Shown piece after piece: positions 17,222 to 25,619 of a DNA stretch of 35,463 bases. A model generated the notes under the pieces. It was not told where the DNA came from and did no database searches. It saw only the letters and a list, made by a program, of their open reading frames with translations. The stretch's first letter is position 1, and each line of letters begins with the position of its first letter. Where the stretch lies: assembly GCA_003153195.1 (NCBI GenBank), contig PLXG01000033.1, positions 2,828 to 38,290 on the forward strand. Direction: 5' to 3'. This DNA is from Myxococcales bacterium. Its GTDB lineage: Bacteria; Myxococcota_A; Polyangia; Palsa-1104. A program made the position numbers and the translations under genes.

Positions 17222-19219
17222 TTGCGGCCTAAGAACCAATCGCGCCGGTTTTACCGTTACGCTAGCCCTATCTTCGTCCTGTTCGCCGCCGTCGCGGTCT
17301 CGTGCAGCCCCCCTTTCGGCGAGACGCTGGTGGTGGTCAACACCAACGCCACCGTCGGCAAATTCGTATCGAACCTTCGCGTCGATCTCTATTCCGCGGA
17401 CGGTACGTGGTTCGATTCGCGCGAGCTGAACGCGTCCGATCCGCAAGCGTGGCCGCTCAGCTTCAGTGTCTATTCCGCCGAGCGCGGTCCATCGCGCGTA
17501 CGCGTTCGTCTTCGCGGGTATCCGCAGAGTGCCACGCGCGACTATCAGGGCGAGCGATTTCTGACGCGGTCTCCGCTGGTACTTCCACACGCTCCGCAAA
17601 CCCTGCAGGAGATGTGCGACACCGCTCCGACGCTGCCGCCCAATCAGGAGCTGACCTTGCGTCGCGGTGCAGTGCCGTTCACCGAGTTTTTCAATCAAGA
17701 CGATTGTCAGTTCGCGACGGCGGTGGGATCGGTTGCGGTGAAGTTCACCATTGCGACAGCGGGGCAGTACCGGTTCGAAGTGGTGCGCACGCTGCCCGAT
17801 GGATCGAGTGGCAATCCCGGCGGTGACACGACGCTGTGGATACGGCGAGACTGTCTCGATCGCGGATCTCAAATTGTCTGCAACGACGACATCGTCGCGC
17901 ACGTCGATCTTTTATCGCGCATCGAGACCGCGCTCGATCCCGGGGACTACACGCTCATCACCGGAGGTAGCAATCCGCAGTCTCCCGCCGACATTACGCT
18001 GCTGTGGGCGGCCGTCGCCGACTTTACTCCGCCGATTCAGCCCGGTACTACGGAGATCGGGCAGGCGCTGCCGCGGCTGATGAAGAACGGCATCGACGCG
18101 ACGCCAAGCGACGAGCCGCAGCCGAATCTCAGCATCGATCGTTTGATCGATGTAATGGTGCAGTACGGGGATCGCAAGACTGCCGGTGTCGACCTCGATG
18201 CGCGCTGTTTCGGTACGCAGGCGAATTTGGCCGGCGGCGAAAGTTGTATTGCGCAAGCGGGAAAATTGGAGCCCGTTGCGGCGGCGCCGCTCGAGGACGG
18301 GATCAATCGTGCCGCGGTGCCGAAAGGTACCTGGACCGACGAGGCGCGCGCGCTCTGTCAGACCGATCCTCGCATGGCCACGACGCTGGCCGATGGCACC
18401 CCGCTGTTCGATGACGAAGTGTGCATTCCGGGCGGCGCGTTCATTCTCGGGGACGAGAACCTGGTGGGTCTGGGACGGTTGGATGCCGTTCCGCGGCAAG
18501 TGGTGGTGGTCGAACCATTTCTGCTCGACGCCTACGAGATGACCGTGGGCCGCTATCGCAAGGCGTTGAACGACGGCTTTGTACCGGTGGATTCGTCTCC
18601 GCGTCTGAACAACGGAGCGTTGACCGGAAGAACGGAGCAGACTTCGTGTACGTTCAGCGGCGACGCCGACGGCCCGGAGAGCGGAATCGATCGCGAGCGT
18701 TTTCCGGTGAGCTGCATCAGCTGGTACAACGCCCGCGCGCTCTGCCAATTCTTCGGCGGAGATTTGCCGACGCATGCAGAGTGGGAATACGCCGCGACCG
18801 TTGGATCCGGCGATCTCAAGACGGAATATCCATGGGGCGATGACGATCCAACCTGCGACCGCGTCGTCTTCAGCCGCGCCGACGATCACCTTTGCAAAAA
18901 TGGTGTCGGACCTTCGGCGGTCAACGCCAAACCCTGGGTCGATGGCGATGTGACTCCCCTCGGGGTTCACGGTCTCGGCGGCAACCTGCGCGAATGGACC
19001 CTCGACTCCATGCGACCCTACAGCGATTCATGCTGGCAGCAGCAGATTCTCGATGGAGTCGGTTGTTTCGAGGACGACGCACCGCTGCGCTCTTCTCGCG
19101 GAGGCACCTGGGCCACCAGTGCAATCACGGTGCGTTCGGCGCTGGTCGATGGCGAAGGGCCAGGCGTGATTCAACCCGACAAAGGATTCCGCTGTGCACG
19201 CAAGGGAGCGGGGCCGTGA
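17222..19219 (+). CDS. SUMF1/formylglycine-generating-enzyme-domain lipoprotein (first copy)
   Basis: This 665-residue lipoprotein starts at TTG 17222 and carries the lipobox A-V-S-C28. Residues about 33-120 form a beta-rich domain shared with the next gene. Residues about 150-265 resemble a bacterial pre-peptidase C-terminal (PPC) beta-sandwich (VAVKFTIATAGQYRFEVV, then LDPGDYTLITGG). From about residue 400 to the end lies a SUMF1 (FGE-sulfatase) domain: PGGAFILGDEN, DAYEMTVGRYRKAL, SWYNARALCQFFGGDLPTHA, NLREWTLDS and the closing GFRCARKG. The position of the FGE catalytic cysteines is occupied by R-G-G-T-W-A-T-S, so oxidase activity is unlikely and a binding or structural role more likely. 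It follows the glycosyltransferase by six bases. Confidence 0.85.
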   Translation: MRPKNQSRRFYRYASPIFVLFAAVAVSCSPPFGETLVVVNTNATVGKFVSNLRVDLYSADGTWFDSRELNASDPQAWPLSFSVYSAERGPSRVRVRLRGYPQSATRDYQGERFLTRSPLVLPHAPQTLQEMCDTAPTLPPNQELTLRRGAVPFTEFFNQDDCQFATAVGSVAVKFTIATAGQYRFEVVRTLPDGSSGNPGGDTTLWIRRDCLDRGSQIVCNDDIVAHVDLLSRIETALDPGDYTLITGGSNPQSPADITLLWAAVADFTPPIQPGTTEIGQALPRLMKNGIDATPSDEPQPNLSIDRLIDVMVQYGDRKTAGVDLDARCFGTQANLAGGESCIAQAGKLEPVAAAPLEDGINRAAVPKGTWTDEARALCQTDPRMATTLADGTPLFDDEVCIPGGAFILGDENLVGLGRLDAVPRQVVVVEPFLLDAYEMTVGRYRKALNDGFVPVDSSPRLNNGALTGRTEQTSCTFSGDADGPESGIDRERFPVSCISWYNARALCQFFGGDLPTHAEWEYAATVGSGDLKTEYPWGDDDPTCDRVVFSRADDHLCKNGVGPSAVNAKPWVDGDVTPLGVHGLGGNLREWTLDSMRPYSDSCWQQQILDGVGCFEDDAPLRSSRGGTWATSAITVRSALVDGEGPGVIQPDKGFRCARKGAGP

Positions 19220-20616
19220 TGCGCAGAGTGATCGCGGCGGTCGCACTTTTGTCGGCGGCCTGCACACCTTCCGCGAGCCAGATCATTCTTTACGTCGACA
19301 CCGACGCGCCCGTTCCGCCATCGCCCGGCGCGCTGCCCGACCCAAATCGTCCGCCGGCACTCTTCGATCGCTTGCGCCTGGAAGTTTTGCGGGACGGCGC
19401 AGCGATCGATTCGAACACGCGCCGTGACTTCTCGGTAGATGAGGGAATGTTCTCGTCACGCGCTGTTTCGATTGGAATTGTCCCTCCTGCCTTTGCCAGC
19501 AACTATTCCGTTCGCGCGCGTCTCTATCGCTTTTCTGCGCTGGTAACCGACGAGCCGAACCCCAGCAGCACTTTGGACGCGACGATCCCTTTGCCTCCAC
19601 TCGATGGCTCTTCGGTCCAGCGGGTCATGCTCCACCTGAACACCGAAGAGGTGGGCCAGTCGCTCACGAAAACGTCGGAAGGTGCACCCAACGGTTCTTC
19701 GTCAGTTGGCTCGTGGACAGGCGCGCAGATCGTACCATGCGCCGGCGCGCCCAACGACGACGAAGCCTGTGTTCCAGGTGGCGCCTTTTGGATCGGTGAC
19801 CCGCATCTCGGTCTGGTGGTCGGCCAAGCGATCATCGCCGAGCGCCTGACGGTGGTGTCGCCCTATTTCATCGATCTGCACGAGGTCACGGTGGCGCAGC
19901 TGCGCGCCAGCATTCCGGCAATGATCAAGGCTGCGCCGCCTGGTCAAGATGTCTACTTGCCACTCAAGCACGACACCGACGTCACCACGGCCAACGCATG
20001 GTGCAACTGGACCACTCAGCCGGACGCATTCGAGAGCTTTCCGGTCAATTGCATCGATTGGGCGACGGCGCAGCTCTACTGTCAGACAAAAGGGGGAGAC
20101 CTCCCGAGCGAAGCGCAATTCGAGTACGTGGCGAGCGGACGAGGGCTCGAAGACGACTACGTATGGGGGCACGACGAGCCATCGTGCGACGACGCGATTT
20201 GGGGTCGGGGTGGCGGCGGTGGCGACGACAGTTGGGTACATAGTTATCCTTCCGATTGCCGCGACCCGGCTTCGATCGGCGGTGCACTGGTATCTTCGTC
20301 GACGCGGCGCGATCGGATCGTGCTTTCGACGTCGGGCGGAGATCCTCGCGTGATTGTCGATCTCGCCGGCAATCTGGCCGAATTTGCTCGGGACGCTTGG
20401 AATCGCGCCGACGAACCGTTCTGGATGCAAAATGGCGTTCTCATTGATCCAGTGGCCACTCAGCCGAGTCAGGAGGATCCCGGCTTCTCGCATCCGTCTC
20501 GCGGTGGCGGCTGGTACTCGTTCGCGCTCGCCTTGCGCGCGGCCTACCGCGACGGGGTGGTCACCGACAGCGTGAGTGAGGCGGTCGGATTTCGCTGCAT
20601 ACGCACCGCACGCTAG
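19219..20616 (+). CDS. SUMF1/formylglycine-generating-enzyme-domain lipoprotein (second copy)
   Basis: This 465-residue lipoprotein has the lipobox S-A-A-C15. The ATG at 19219 overlaps the previous stop by one base (TGATG); a GTG one codon earlier is an alternative. Its N-terminal domain (residues about 18-145) parallels that of the upstream gene, but the PPC-like part is absent. The SUMF1 domain spans about 180-462: PGGAFWIGDPHLG, SPYFIDLHEVTVAQLRA, CIDWATAQLYCQTKGGDLPS, LAGNLAEFARDAWNR, SRGGGWYSFALALRA and GFRCIRTAR. The catalytic cysteine pair of true FGE is missing here too. The two proteins look like diverged duplicates that are surface-anchored together. It converges on an unknown secreted-protein gene; the 81-base gap shows no terminator. 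Confidence 0.84.
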   Translation: MRRVIAAVALLSAACTPSASQIILYVDTDAPVPPSPGALPDPNRPPALFDRLRLEVLRDGAAIDSNTRRDFSVDEGMFSSRAVSIGIVPPAFASNYSVRARLYRFSALVTDEPNPSSTLDATIPLPPLDGSSVQRVMLHLNTEEVGQSLTKTSEGAPNGSSSVGSWTGAQIVPCAGAPNDDEACVPGGAFWIGDPHLGLVVGQAIIAERLTVVSPYFIDLHEVTVAQLRASIPAMIKAAPPGQDVYLPLKHDTDVTTANAWCNWTTQPDAFESFPVNCIDWATAQLYCQTKGGDLPSEAQFEYVASGRGLEDDYVWGHDEPSCDDAIWGRGGGGGDDSWVHSYPSDCRDPASIGGALVSSSTRRDRIVLSTSGGDPRVIVDLAGNLAEFARDAWNRADEPFWMQNGVLIDPVATQPSQEDPGFSHPSRGGGWYSFALALRAAYRDGVVTDSVSEAVGFRCIRTAR

Positions 20617-20697
20617 CGCACGATCCCTTCGGCCTGATCACGAATGACTCGCGCTCTTCATTTGCTCAATGCAATTGAATCATCCCGGTAAAACGAT

Positions 20698-21216
20698 CTA
20701 CGGAGCGGCGGGAGCTGGCTCTGACTTGGTTTTGTTGCTCTGAAACCGCCATGCTGCCCCGCCAAACTCCGAGTGCCCATTTGAATATCCATCGCGAACC
20801 GACTCGTGCTCGACGATGAGCTGCCTTAGCCCCGGGTGAGCACGCGAGTACGCGTTGTCGGTGATTTGAACCTTCACTCGCTCTTCGCTTCCATTGAAGG
20901 GGTTGTACTTCCGACCGGTTCCGGTCCAACCGAGCTGCGTGGGAGCATTGCGTCCGCCCGAGCTCATCATCGGTTTCAAGGTCACCTTCATTCCATGCAG
21001 AACATTGCTCTCATTTCCGGTGAATTCCATTTCGTTACCGTTGATCTTGAAGTGGGTATCGTTGTCGCGTTGCTTCAAAATCTTTCCGCTCAGGTGCGCG
21101 TGGCTGTTGTCGCTGGTCATCCGGTAAGAACCTGGCCGGAGGGGCGTAGCCTGTGCGACGGCCGAAATCGAAACCAGGTTGAACAGCAGCAGTTGGACTG
21201 TCGTGGCGGTTCTCAT
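20698..21216 (-). CDS. Secreted protein of unknown function
   Basis: This 172-residue protein has a signal peptide (MRTATTVQLLLFNLVSISAV, cleavage probably after AQA near residue 23). The mature part is polar, with many Asn, Ser, Gly and His residues (TSDNSHAHLSGKILKQRDND, NGNEMEFTGNESNVLHGMKV). It ends in a Pro/Ala tail. The look is of a beta-rich periplasmic or extracellular domain; no known family is recognised. I chose ATG 21216 over TTG 21228 because it begins the signal peptide directly; neither has a clear Shine-Dalgarno. Base composition of this gene and the flanks (20617-21360) is less GC-rich than its surroundings, which may hint at recent acquisition. Confidence 0.65.
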   Translation of the reverse strand: MRTATTVQLLLFNLVSISAVAQATPLRPGSYRMTSDNSHAHLSGKILKQRDNDTHFKINGNEMEFTGNESNVLHGMKVTLKPMMSSGGRNAPTQLGWTGTGRKYNPFNGSEERVKVQITDNAYSRAHPGLRQLIVEHESVRDGYSNGHSEFGGAAWRFQSNKTKSEPAPAAP

Positions 21217-21326
21217 GCCGTCGAACAAAGCAATTCACGTGCCGCCGCCAGGGTGCCATACTGGACGACAGACCTCCATTGAATCTCATTACTTAAGTTC
21301 GTTGTATGGAGACCTAAACGACCCGG

Positions 21327-21365
21327 GTAGCCGGACAGGAGAGACATCTGTCCCCAGGCGGCTAC
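21327..21365 (-). terminator. Stem-loop at the end of the lipoprotein gene, possible terminator
   Basis: GTAGCC (21327-21332) and GGACAG (21333-21338) pair with CTGTCC (21348-21353) and GGCTAC (21360-21365). This gives a 12-bp stem interrupted by a six-base bulge. It overlaps the stop codon of the minus-strand lipoprotein. No T-run follows on the minus strand, so it may be an mRNA-stabilising or weak termination structure. Confidence 0.35.
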
Positions 21366-22036
21366 TTGCTCGCTTTTTGCGCGCCGGTGAATCCCCATCG
21401 ATAGGTATTGGCGTCGGCGCCGATTCCGAAGCTGAAGATGGAGGCCATGGCGCGATTGGCGCTGGTGCTCGGATCGTCGATGTCGAGCGAGATGAGCGCG
21501 GTCGAGGTGTTCACCACGCCGCTGTTACCGAAGCAGACGGTTCCATTCGACGAATAGACGCGCACCACGCCCGGATCCCAAGTCACCGCGTAGATCGGAC
21601 GCGTTTGCCACGACACACAATTGTTGTAGCTGTCGCGTTGCGAACAATAGGTTTCGACGCCGGTCTGCTGACGATGCGCGACCAATCCGTCGTGCGCCGC
21701 CACTTTTGCGTCGCCGGTTACGCGCGCGGATTCCGTCCCGTCGTCGTTCTTGGGCGTCGACAGCTTGAACTTCAAATGGCGCACATCGATCGGCTCGAGC
21801 GAATGCAGCGCGACCTTGAAACAAACTTGGCTTTCGCTCGCGCTGGTCAGGCTCACTTCATTGGCGAGCGATCCCATCGGCAGGCCGTTTTGCCGCTCGG
21901 CGCCGCCGCGCTCCTTCACAATCTTGTTGGTGTCGAGTGCACCTTGAATCAACGGATGATGAATGGTGACGTCGGCGGTCTCGGCGCATCCGACCAGACC
22001 GACAGAGAGTAGCAAGGCGATCTTCATTTTTGACAT
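21362..22036 (-). CDS. Lipoprotein of unknown function
   Basis: This 224-residue lipoprotein starts at ATG 22036, with GGAGCG seven bases upstream. It has a short signal and the lipobox G-L-V-G-C17. An ATG four codons earlier would add MERP and lacks a ribosome site. The mature protein is predicted all-beta: SQVCFKVALHSLEPIDVRHL, then YAVTWDPGVVRVYSSNGTVC and ALISLDIDDPS. Four cysteines (in VCFK, TYC, NNC and TVC) could form two disulfides. It ends FGIGADANTYRWGF with a short polar tail. No known family is recognised. It diverges from the ceramidase-like lipoprotein gene across 94 bases. Confidence 0.72.
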   Translation of the reverse strand: MSKMKIALLLSVGLVGCAETADVTIHHPLIQGALDTNKIVKERGGAERQNGLPMGSLANEVSLTSASESQVCFKVALHSLEPIDVRHLKFKLSTPKNDDGTESARVTGDAKVAAHDGLVAHRQQTGVETYCSQRDSYNNCVSWQTRPIYAVTWDPGVVRVYSSNGTVCFGNSGVVNTSTALISLDIDDPSTSANRAMASIFSFGIGADANTYRWGFTGAQKASK

Positions 22037-22130
22037 GGGGCGCTCCATTAAAAGTGACTAGCTGTCCCCCTCTCATACGGACTTCGTCGGCAAAATTGTT
22101 AAAGCGGTTGTGAATTTGTAATCCCTCGAT

Positions 22131-23777
22131 ATGATGAGCCGAAATATGCGATCCATCGTCTTATTCGCCCTCCTATGTGGGGCTTGCGACACCAAGTCGT
22201 CGTCGCTCGGTATCGATGAAATTCCTCTCAAAATCGCGCAGCGCTGTCCGGGGGATCCATCCTGTCCCGACTCGGGCGACGGCAAGCTCTACGTGGGCGC
22301 CTCCAAGCGCAAGACCACGCCGGCGCTCGAGCCGTTCACCGATACCAATGGAAACGGATTTTGGGATCCAGGCGAAGCGTTCACTGACGAAAACGGCAAC
22401 GGCACCTACGACGCCTATTGGTTAGCCGGTCGCGACAACGCGCTCCTCGCCACTGCCGTTCACGACGATCTGTGGGCGCGCGGCTGGGTTGTCAGACAAA
22501 ATCAAACCACCATCGCATTCGTCAGCGTCGACCTGATCGGCTATTTCGTCGACGATGTGAAAGCGACACGCGTGCTGCTCGATCCGAGCTGGGGCATCGA
22601 TCTATTGGTGGTCTCGGCCACGCACGATCACCATGCGCCCGATCCGATCGGCCAGTGGGGCCCGGACGACTCGACCCGCGGCGTGAACGACAACTACATG
22701 GCATTTTTGCATCAGCAGATCGCCGGCGTGGTCGGCGAATGCGTGGCGGCGCTCAAGCCTGCCAAGATGACGGCGGGCTCCATTCTCACCGCAGACGGAA
22801 AAGATCTCACCAAGTACATCGGCGACGGTCGCGATCCGACCGTGATCGATCCGCGCATGCACGTGCTTCAGTTCGACGGCGCCGACGATGGCAAGCCCAT
22901 CGTCACGGTCGTCAACTGGGCTTCGCATCCCGATTCACTCGGCTCCCAGCACCGCATGGTCACCTCCGACTACGTGAACTACATGCGCGAGGAGGCAGAG
23001 CTCGGCACCGGCGATGACGTGGTGTTCGTGAACGCCGCAGTGGGCGGCCAGATCGGCCCCAGCAACGTGGTGGTTACCGACGCAAACGGCATGACTCACA
23101 CCGACGGCGAGCACGCCTATTCCTTCGTCGAGCCGTGGGGACGCGGCGTGGGAGATTTTGTGGCGCGCGCGCTCGATCCCACCCAAGGCGACGTCATCAC
23201 CGACGCGGCGCCGAAGATCAGCTTTCGCACTACGGCGTTTAAGATTCACGTCGACAACACGCGCTTTCAAGCGGCAGAGCAGATCGGCGTGTTCTCTAGG
23301 CCGTTCCAGGATTTCGACAAACACAAGCCGCTCATCGGCAATAACGCGCCGCAGACCGACACCGAGATGAGCTACATCCAGCTCGGCGATCAAGTTTCGC
23401 TCATCACCATGCCGGGCGAAATTCACCCCGAGCTCTGGATCGGCGGCTACGACAGCTCCGATACCTACAACTACCCGTTCATCGATTCGACCAAACCGAA
23501 TCCGATCAACTTGGCGGTCGCGCCCAAGGCACCCTATTTACGCGACATCATGGACGGCAATCCCAATCATCGAATGGTGTTCGGCCTGTCGAGCGACTTC
23601 CTCGGATACATCGTCGCCGATTGCAACTTCGTGCTCGATCCCAGCCTTCCTTATATTGATGATGCGCCCGGCGACCATTACGAAGAGACCAATTCAGTGG
23701 GAGCGCGCGCACAGCCGGAGATTGTGGGCACCGCCCGACAACTCGTGCTCGACGGAAGACCGAACGTTGCACGGTAG
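22131..23777 (+). CDS. Neutral-ceramidase-like lipoprotein
   Basis: This 548-residue lipoprotein has the lipobox L-C-G-A-C19. After it come two Asp/Asn-rich loops (DTNGNGFWDPGE and DENGNGTYD, about residues 70-96) that look like calcium-binding EF-hand-type loops. The rest resembles the N-terminal domain of neutral/alkaline non-lysosomal ceramidases: GRDNALLATAVHDDLWARGW, SVDLIGYFVDD, SATHDHHAPDP, NWASHPDSLG and VFVNAAVGGQIGP. The usual SATHTHSGPGG stretch is changed to SATHDHHAPDPIG, keeping histidines that would ligate zinc. These enzymes hydrolyse the amide bond of ceramide; other substrates are possible here. The start is ambiguous between 22131 and an ATG at 22146. A TGTAAT -10-like hexamer lies near 22108. 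Confidence 0.65.
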   Translation: MMSRNMRSIVLFALLCGACDTKSSSLGIDEIPLKIAQRCPGDPSCPDSGDGKLYVGASKRKTTPALEPFTDTNGNGFWDPGEAFTDENGNGTYDAYWLAGRDNALLATAVHDDLWARGWVVRQNQTTIAFVSVDLIGYFVDDVKATRVLLDPSWGIDLLVVSATHDHHAPDPIGQWGPDDSTRGVNDNYMAFLHQQIAGVVGECVAALKPAKMTAGSILTADGKDLTKYIGDGRDPTVIDPRMHVLQFDGADDGKPIVTVVNWASHPDSLGSQHRMVTSDYVNYMREEAELGTGDDVVFVNAAVGGQIGPSNVVVTDANGMTHTDGEHAYSFVEPWGRGVGDFVARALDPTQGDVITDAAPKISFRTTAFKIHVDNTRFQAAEQIGVFSRPFQDFDKHKPLIGNNAPQTDTEMSYIQLGDQVSLITMPGEIHPELWIGGYDSSDTYNYPFIDSTKPNPINLAVAPKAPYLRDIMDGNPNHRMVFGLSSDFLGYIVADCNFVLDPSLPYIDDAPGDHYEETNSVGARAQPEIVGTARQLVLDGRPNVAR

Positions 23778-23805
23778 CGGCGAACGTCGCTCGTGAGGGG
23801 AGAAG

Positions 23806-24669
23806 ATGATGCGAAATAGCTTAGTATTCGCTTTGTTGGCGGTTGGTTGCGGTGGAAGCAGCAACGGTGGACTTTCGCCCGTCGTAGGACAGCCGGCGGT
23901 GTTTCTGCAATCGAACGAAAAAGATCCCAGTACCATCACCGCGCCCAACCTCACCTGTCTAGGCGAAAGCAGCGATCCGGCGGCGCCGACAGCGCCGACT
24001 CCGCTCGATCTGACCGTGCTCGATTTTCAGGATTCGGACCCAGTCAAAGGCGCGACGGTCGAGGTCTACACCTCGCTCGATAAAGTGAACGCCATGACCC
24101 CCGACGCGACCTCGACGCCGACTGATGACATGGGCAAGACCAGCCTGACGGTGCCGCCCGGATCGTATCGCGTCATCTTTCGCACCTACGGTGGAGTGAT
24201 CGTAAAGGTCGGACAAGATCCGATCACCACGCTCGACACCTACGAGTTCAATCGCACCTACAACGATCCCAATCGATTGAGCGTGTCACAGAAAACCAAA
24301 AACGCGCTGCCGGCGCTGGTCAACGTGTTCGCCGACGATACTCAGGGAGTGGTGGCCGGAAGTCTGCACGACTGTGACGACAAAGAGGTGGGCGGCACGC
24401 TCATCAGCCTCAAGTCGACCGGCGGCGCGGTGGATCCGGCGAACAACTTCTACTTCAACGCCGATGTCGATCTGCCGTCGCGCGAGCAGCTGTGGGCGTC
24501 GGCCGACGGATTGTTCGTTGGACTGAACCTACCGCCGGGCAATGTCACCTTGGATGTTTACGGTCGCATGAGTGCCAATGCTGGGCTCACCCATCTTGGC
24601 AGCGACGTGCTTCCGGTTCGTGCGAACGCCATCACCATCGTGCAAGTCGAACTGCTCACCACCAAATAG
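23806..24669 (+). CDS. Lipoprotein with carboxypeptidase-regulatory-like beta domain
   Basis: This 287-residue lipoprotein has the lipobox L-A-V-G-C15 and a good ribosome site (GAGGGGAGA just upstream of ATG 23806). Residues about 60-130 contain PLDLTVLDFQDSDPVKGATV, DDMGKTSLTVPPGSYRV and a Thr/Tyr-rich continuation. This is the layout of carboxypeptidase-regulatory-like or Ig-fold domains (V.G.V.V......G.......PG.Y.V). A similar second domain appears near 185-285 (GVVAGSLHDCDDKEVGGTLI, LNLPPGNVTLDVYG). It starts 28 bases after the ceramidase-like gene and is probably co-transcribed with it. It may be a carbohydrate- or lipid-facing surface protein; no activity is visible. Confidence 0.75.
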   Translation: MMRNSLVFALLAVGCGGSSNGGLSPVVGQPAVFLQSNEKDPSTITAPNLTCLGESSDPAAPTAPTPLDLTVLDFQDSDPVKGATVEVYTSLDKVNAMTPDATSTPTDDMGKTSLTVPPGSYRVIFRTYGGVIVKVGQDPITTLDTYEFNRTYNDPNRLSVSQKTKNALPALVNVFADDTQGVVAGSLHDCDDKEVGGTLISLKSTGGAVDPANNFYFNADVDLPSREQLWASADGLFVGLNLPPGNVTLDVYGRMSANAGLTHLGSDVLPVRANAITIVQVELLTTK

Positions 24670-24741
24670 CGCAGCGCGTAACGCACGCGAAAACCACCAC
24701 ATTTCAGCCGCTTATCAAATTCACTGAAGGTATCCACCAGT

Positions 24742-24763
24742 CTCCTACATCTCCTCGCAGGAG
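24742..24763 (+). promoter_or_regulatory. Shine-Dalgarno hairpin before the 144-aa gene
   Basis: CTCCT at 24751-24755 and AGGAG at 24759-24763 form a perfect 5-bp stem with a CGC loop, hiding the AGGAGG ribosome site seven bases ahead of the ATG at 24770. A second CTCCT at 24742-24746 could pair instead. Two anti-SD copies suggest translational control by mRNA folding; this is inference. Confidence 0.45.
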
Positions 24764-24769
24764 GGGATC

Positions 24770-25204
24770 ATGAAGACCATCATCGCCGCGCTACTGGTTT
24801 CACTGTGTGTAAATGCAGCTCGTGCCGACGAGCAGCCGAGCTTCGCGTGGCGCCAGGGGACGGCCGATCGAGAAGCGCTCGACTCCTATCGCAGTCTCAC
24901 CATGGCCGGTGGAATCATCTTCGGCGGCACTTACGTCGCCAACATCGCGGTGGCCAAAGAGTCCGGCGAGTGGCGATTTGCAGTTCCGGTGTTTGGGCCG
25001 TTCATGGCGCTTGCTCAAACGCACGGAACCAACCCGATCCTGGCGTTCGCCGGAATCGGCGCGGTGCTCGACGGTGTGATTCAGACCGGTGGACTGGCGA
25101 TGATGATCGCCGGCGCGGTCAAATACAGCGCGAAAAAGTCGAGCCTGCGGCGAATCGCGTTTGCACCCTCTGGACTCGGCCTAATGGCCGCTGGACAGTT
25201 CTAA
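24770..25204 (+). CDS. Small exported membrane protein of unknown function
   Basis: This 144-residue protein has a signal peptide (MKTIIAALLVSLCVNAARA, cleavage near residue 19). The mature part has two or three Gly/Ala-rich hydrophobic stretches, about residues 45-62, 68-84 and 92-120: AGGIIFGGTYVANIAV, AVPVFGPFMALAQ and ILAFAGIGAVLDGVIQTG. The end is RRIAFAPSGLGLMAAGQF. It looks like a small membrane protein with paired hydrophobic hairpins, but no known family is recognised. The ATG has a strong AGGAGG that can be folded into a hairpin (24751-24763). The stop codon at 25202-25204 overlaps the T-tract of a terminator serving a minus-strand RNA, so the two transcripts converge. Confidence 0.75.
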   Translation: MKTIIAALLVSLCVNAARADEQPSFAWRQGTADREALDSYRSLTMAGGIIFGGTYVANIAVAKESGEWRFAVPVFGPFMALAQTHGTNPILAFAGIGAVLDGVIQTGGLAMMIAGAVKYSAKKSSLRRIAFAPSGLGLMAAGQF

Positions 25205-25245
25205 AAAAGAAACGGCGCGATCCTTCGGTTAAGAGGGATGCGCCG
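25203..25245 (-). terminator. Intrinsic terminator of the minus-strand small RNA
   Basis: On the minus strand, CGGCGCATCC (25245-25236) pairs with GGATCGCGCCG (25223-25213), giving a 10-bp stem with one bulged G and a 12-base loop. It is followed directly by TTTCTTTTTT (25212-25203). This is a canonical intrinsic terminator in the leftward direction only; on the plus strand there is no T-run. Confidence 0.88.
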
Positions 25246-25258
25246 CTTCGAACATCAA

Positions 25259-25444
25259 AACCAACCGCTAGGCCGATGGAGTAGAAGTTTGAACCCCTAC
25301 ATTTAGTAGGTGGGTTCGGCTTAAAAATTAACCGATCTGGGCTTCCCGTCTAGCGGGCTTGCACGCCTCGGTCAGCGGCCGATCCCGGGCTCATGAGAGT
25401 AGGGAAAAAACAATCCCTCCTGTCGCACCCCGCAGTTTGGTTCC
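25259..25444 (-). ncRNA. ssrS: Small structured RNA, 6S RNA (ssrS)-like
   Basis: No open frame explains this stretch, yet the minus strand has a promoter, about 186 nt of foldable RNA and a terminator. Seen: a closing helix pairs AACC/AACUGC (25442-25432, one bulged A) with GCGGUUGGUU (25268-25259), extended by GGU/CGA and GGAG pairings. A distal arm spans 25374-25329 (UGACCGA with UCGGUUA, capped by CCCG-CUAGA-CGGG). Between the arm and the closing helix on the 3' side sits a small hairpin, GAACCC..CUAC with GUAG..GGGUUC (25317-25291). Known: closing stem, open central bubble with a small 3' hairpin, and a long arm, about 185 nt in all, is the layout of 6S RNA, which binds sigma70-RNA polymerase. 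The 6S assignment is inferred from fold and size; another sRNA class remains possible. The primary transcript would run on to about 25203. Confidence 0.6.
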
Positions 25445-25450
25445 TCTTCA

Positions 25451-25479
25451 ATTATAAGGAGGCCGAGCGGCTGCGTCAA
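25451..25479 (-). promoter_or_regulatory. Near-consensus sigma70 promoter driving the small RNA
   Basis: On the minus strand, TTGACG (25479-25474) and a perfect TATAAT (25456-25451) are separated by exactly 17 bases. The expected start lies near 25444-25445. This is the best housekeeping promoter I could find in the window; it reads away from the downstream plus-strand gene and into the 6S-like RNA. Confidence 0.88.
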
Positions 25480-25619
25480 CGCACGCGTGACTTCTTCTCG
25501 ATCTGTTTTTTCCGTCGGAGACGGGGACAATCGACCCGATCAAATTAGGTAAACATGTGAAAACGTTTCGATCAATTCGGCTCATTAGATGGCGCGCGAA
25601 TTGCTCTGATACTGATCGA

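Noticed and set aside
17912-18970. 352-codon minus-strand open frame inside the first SUMF1 lipoprotein
   Set aside because: The plus strand encodes a clear SUMF1 domain; the minus product has no motif.
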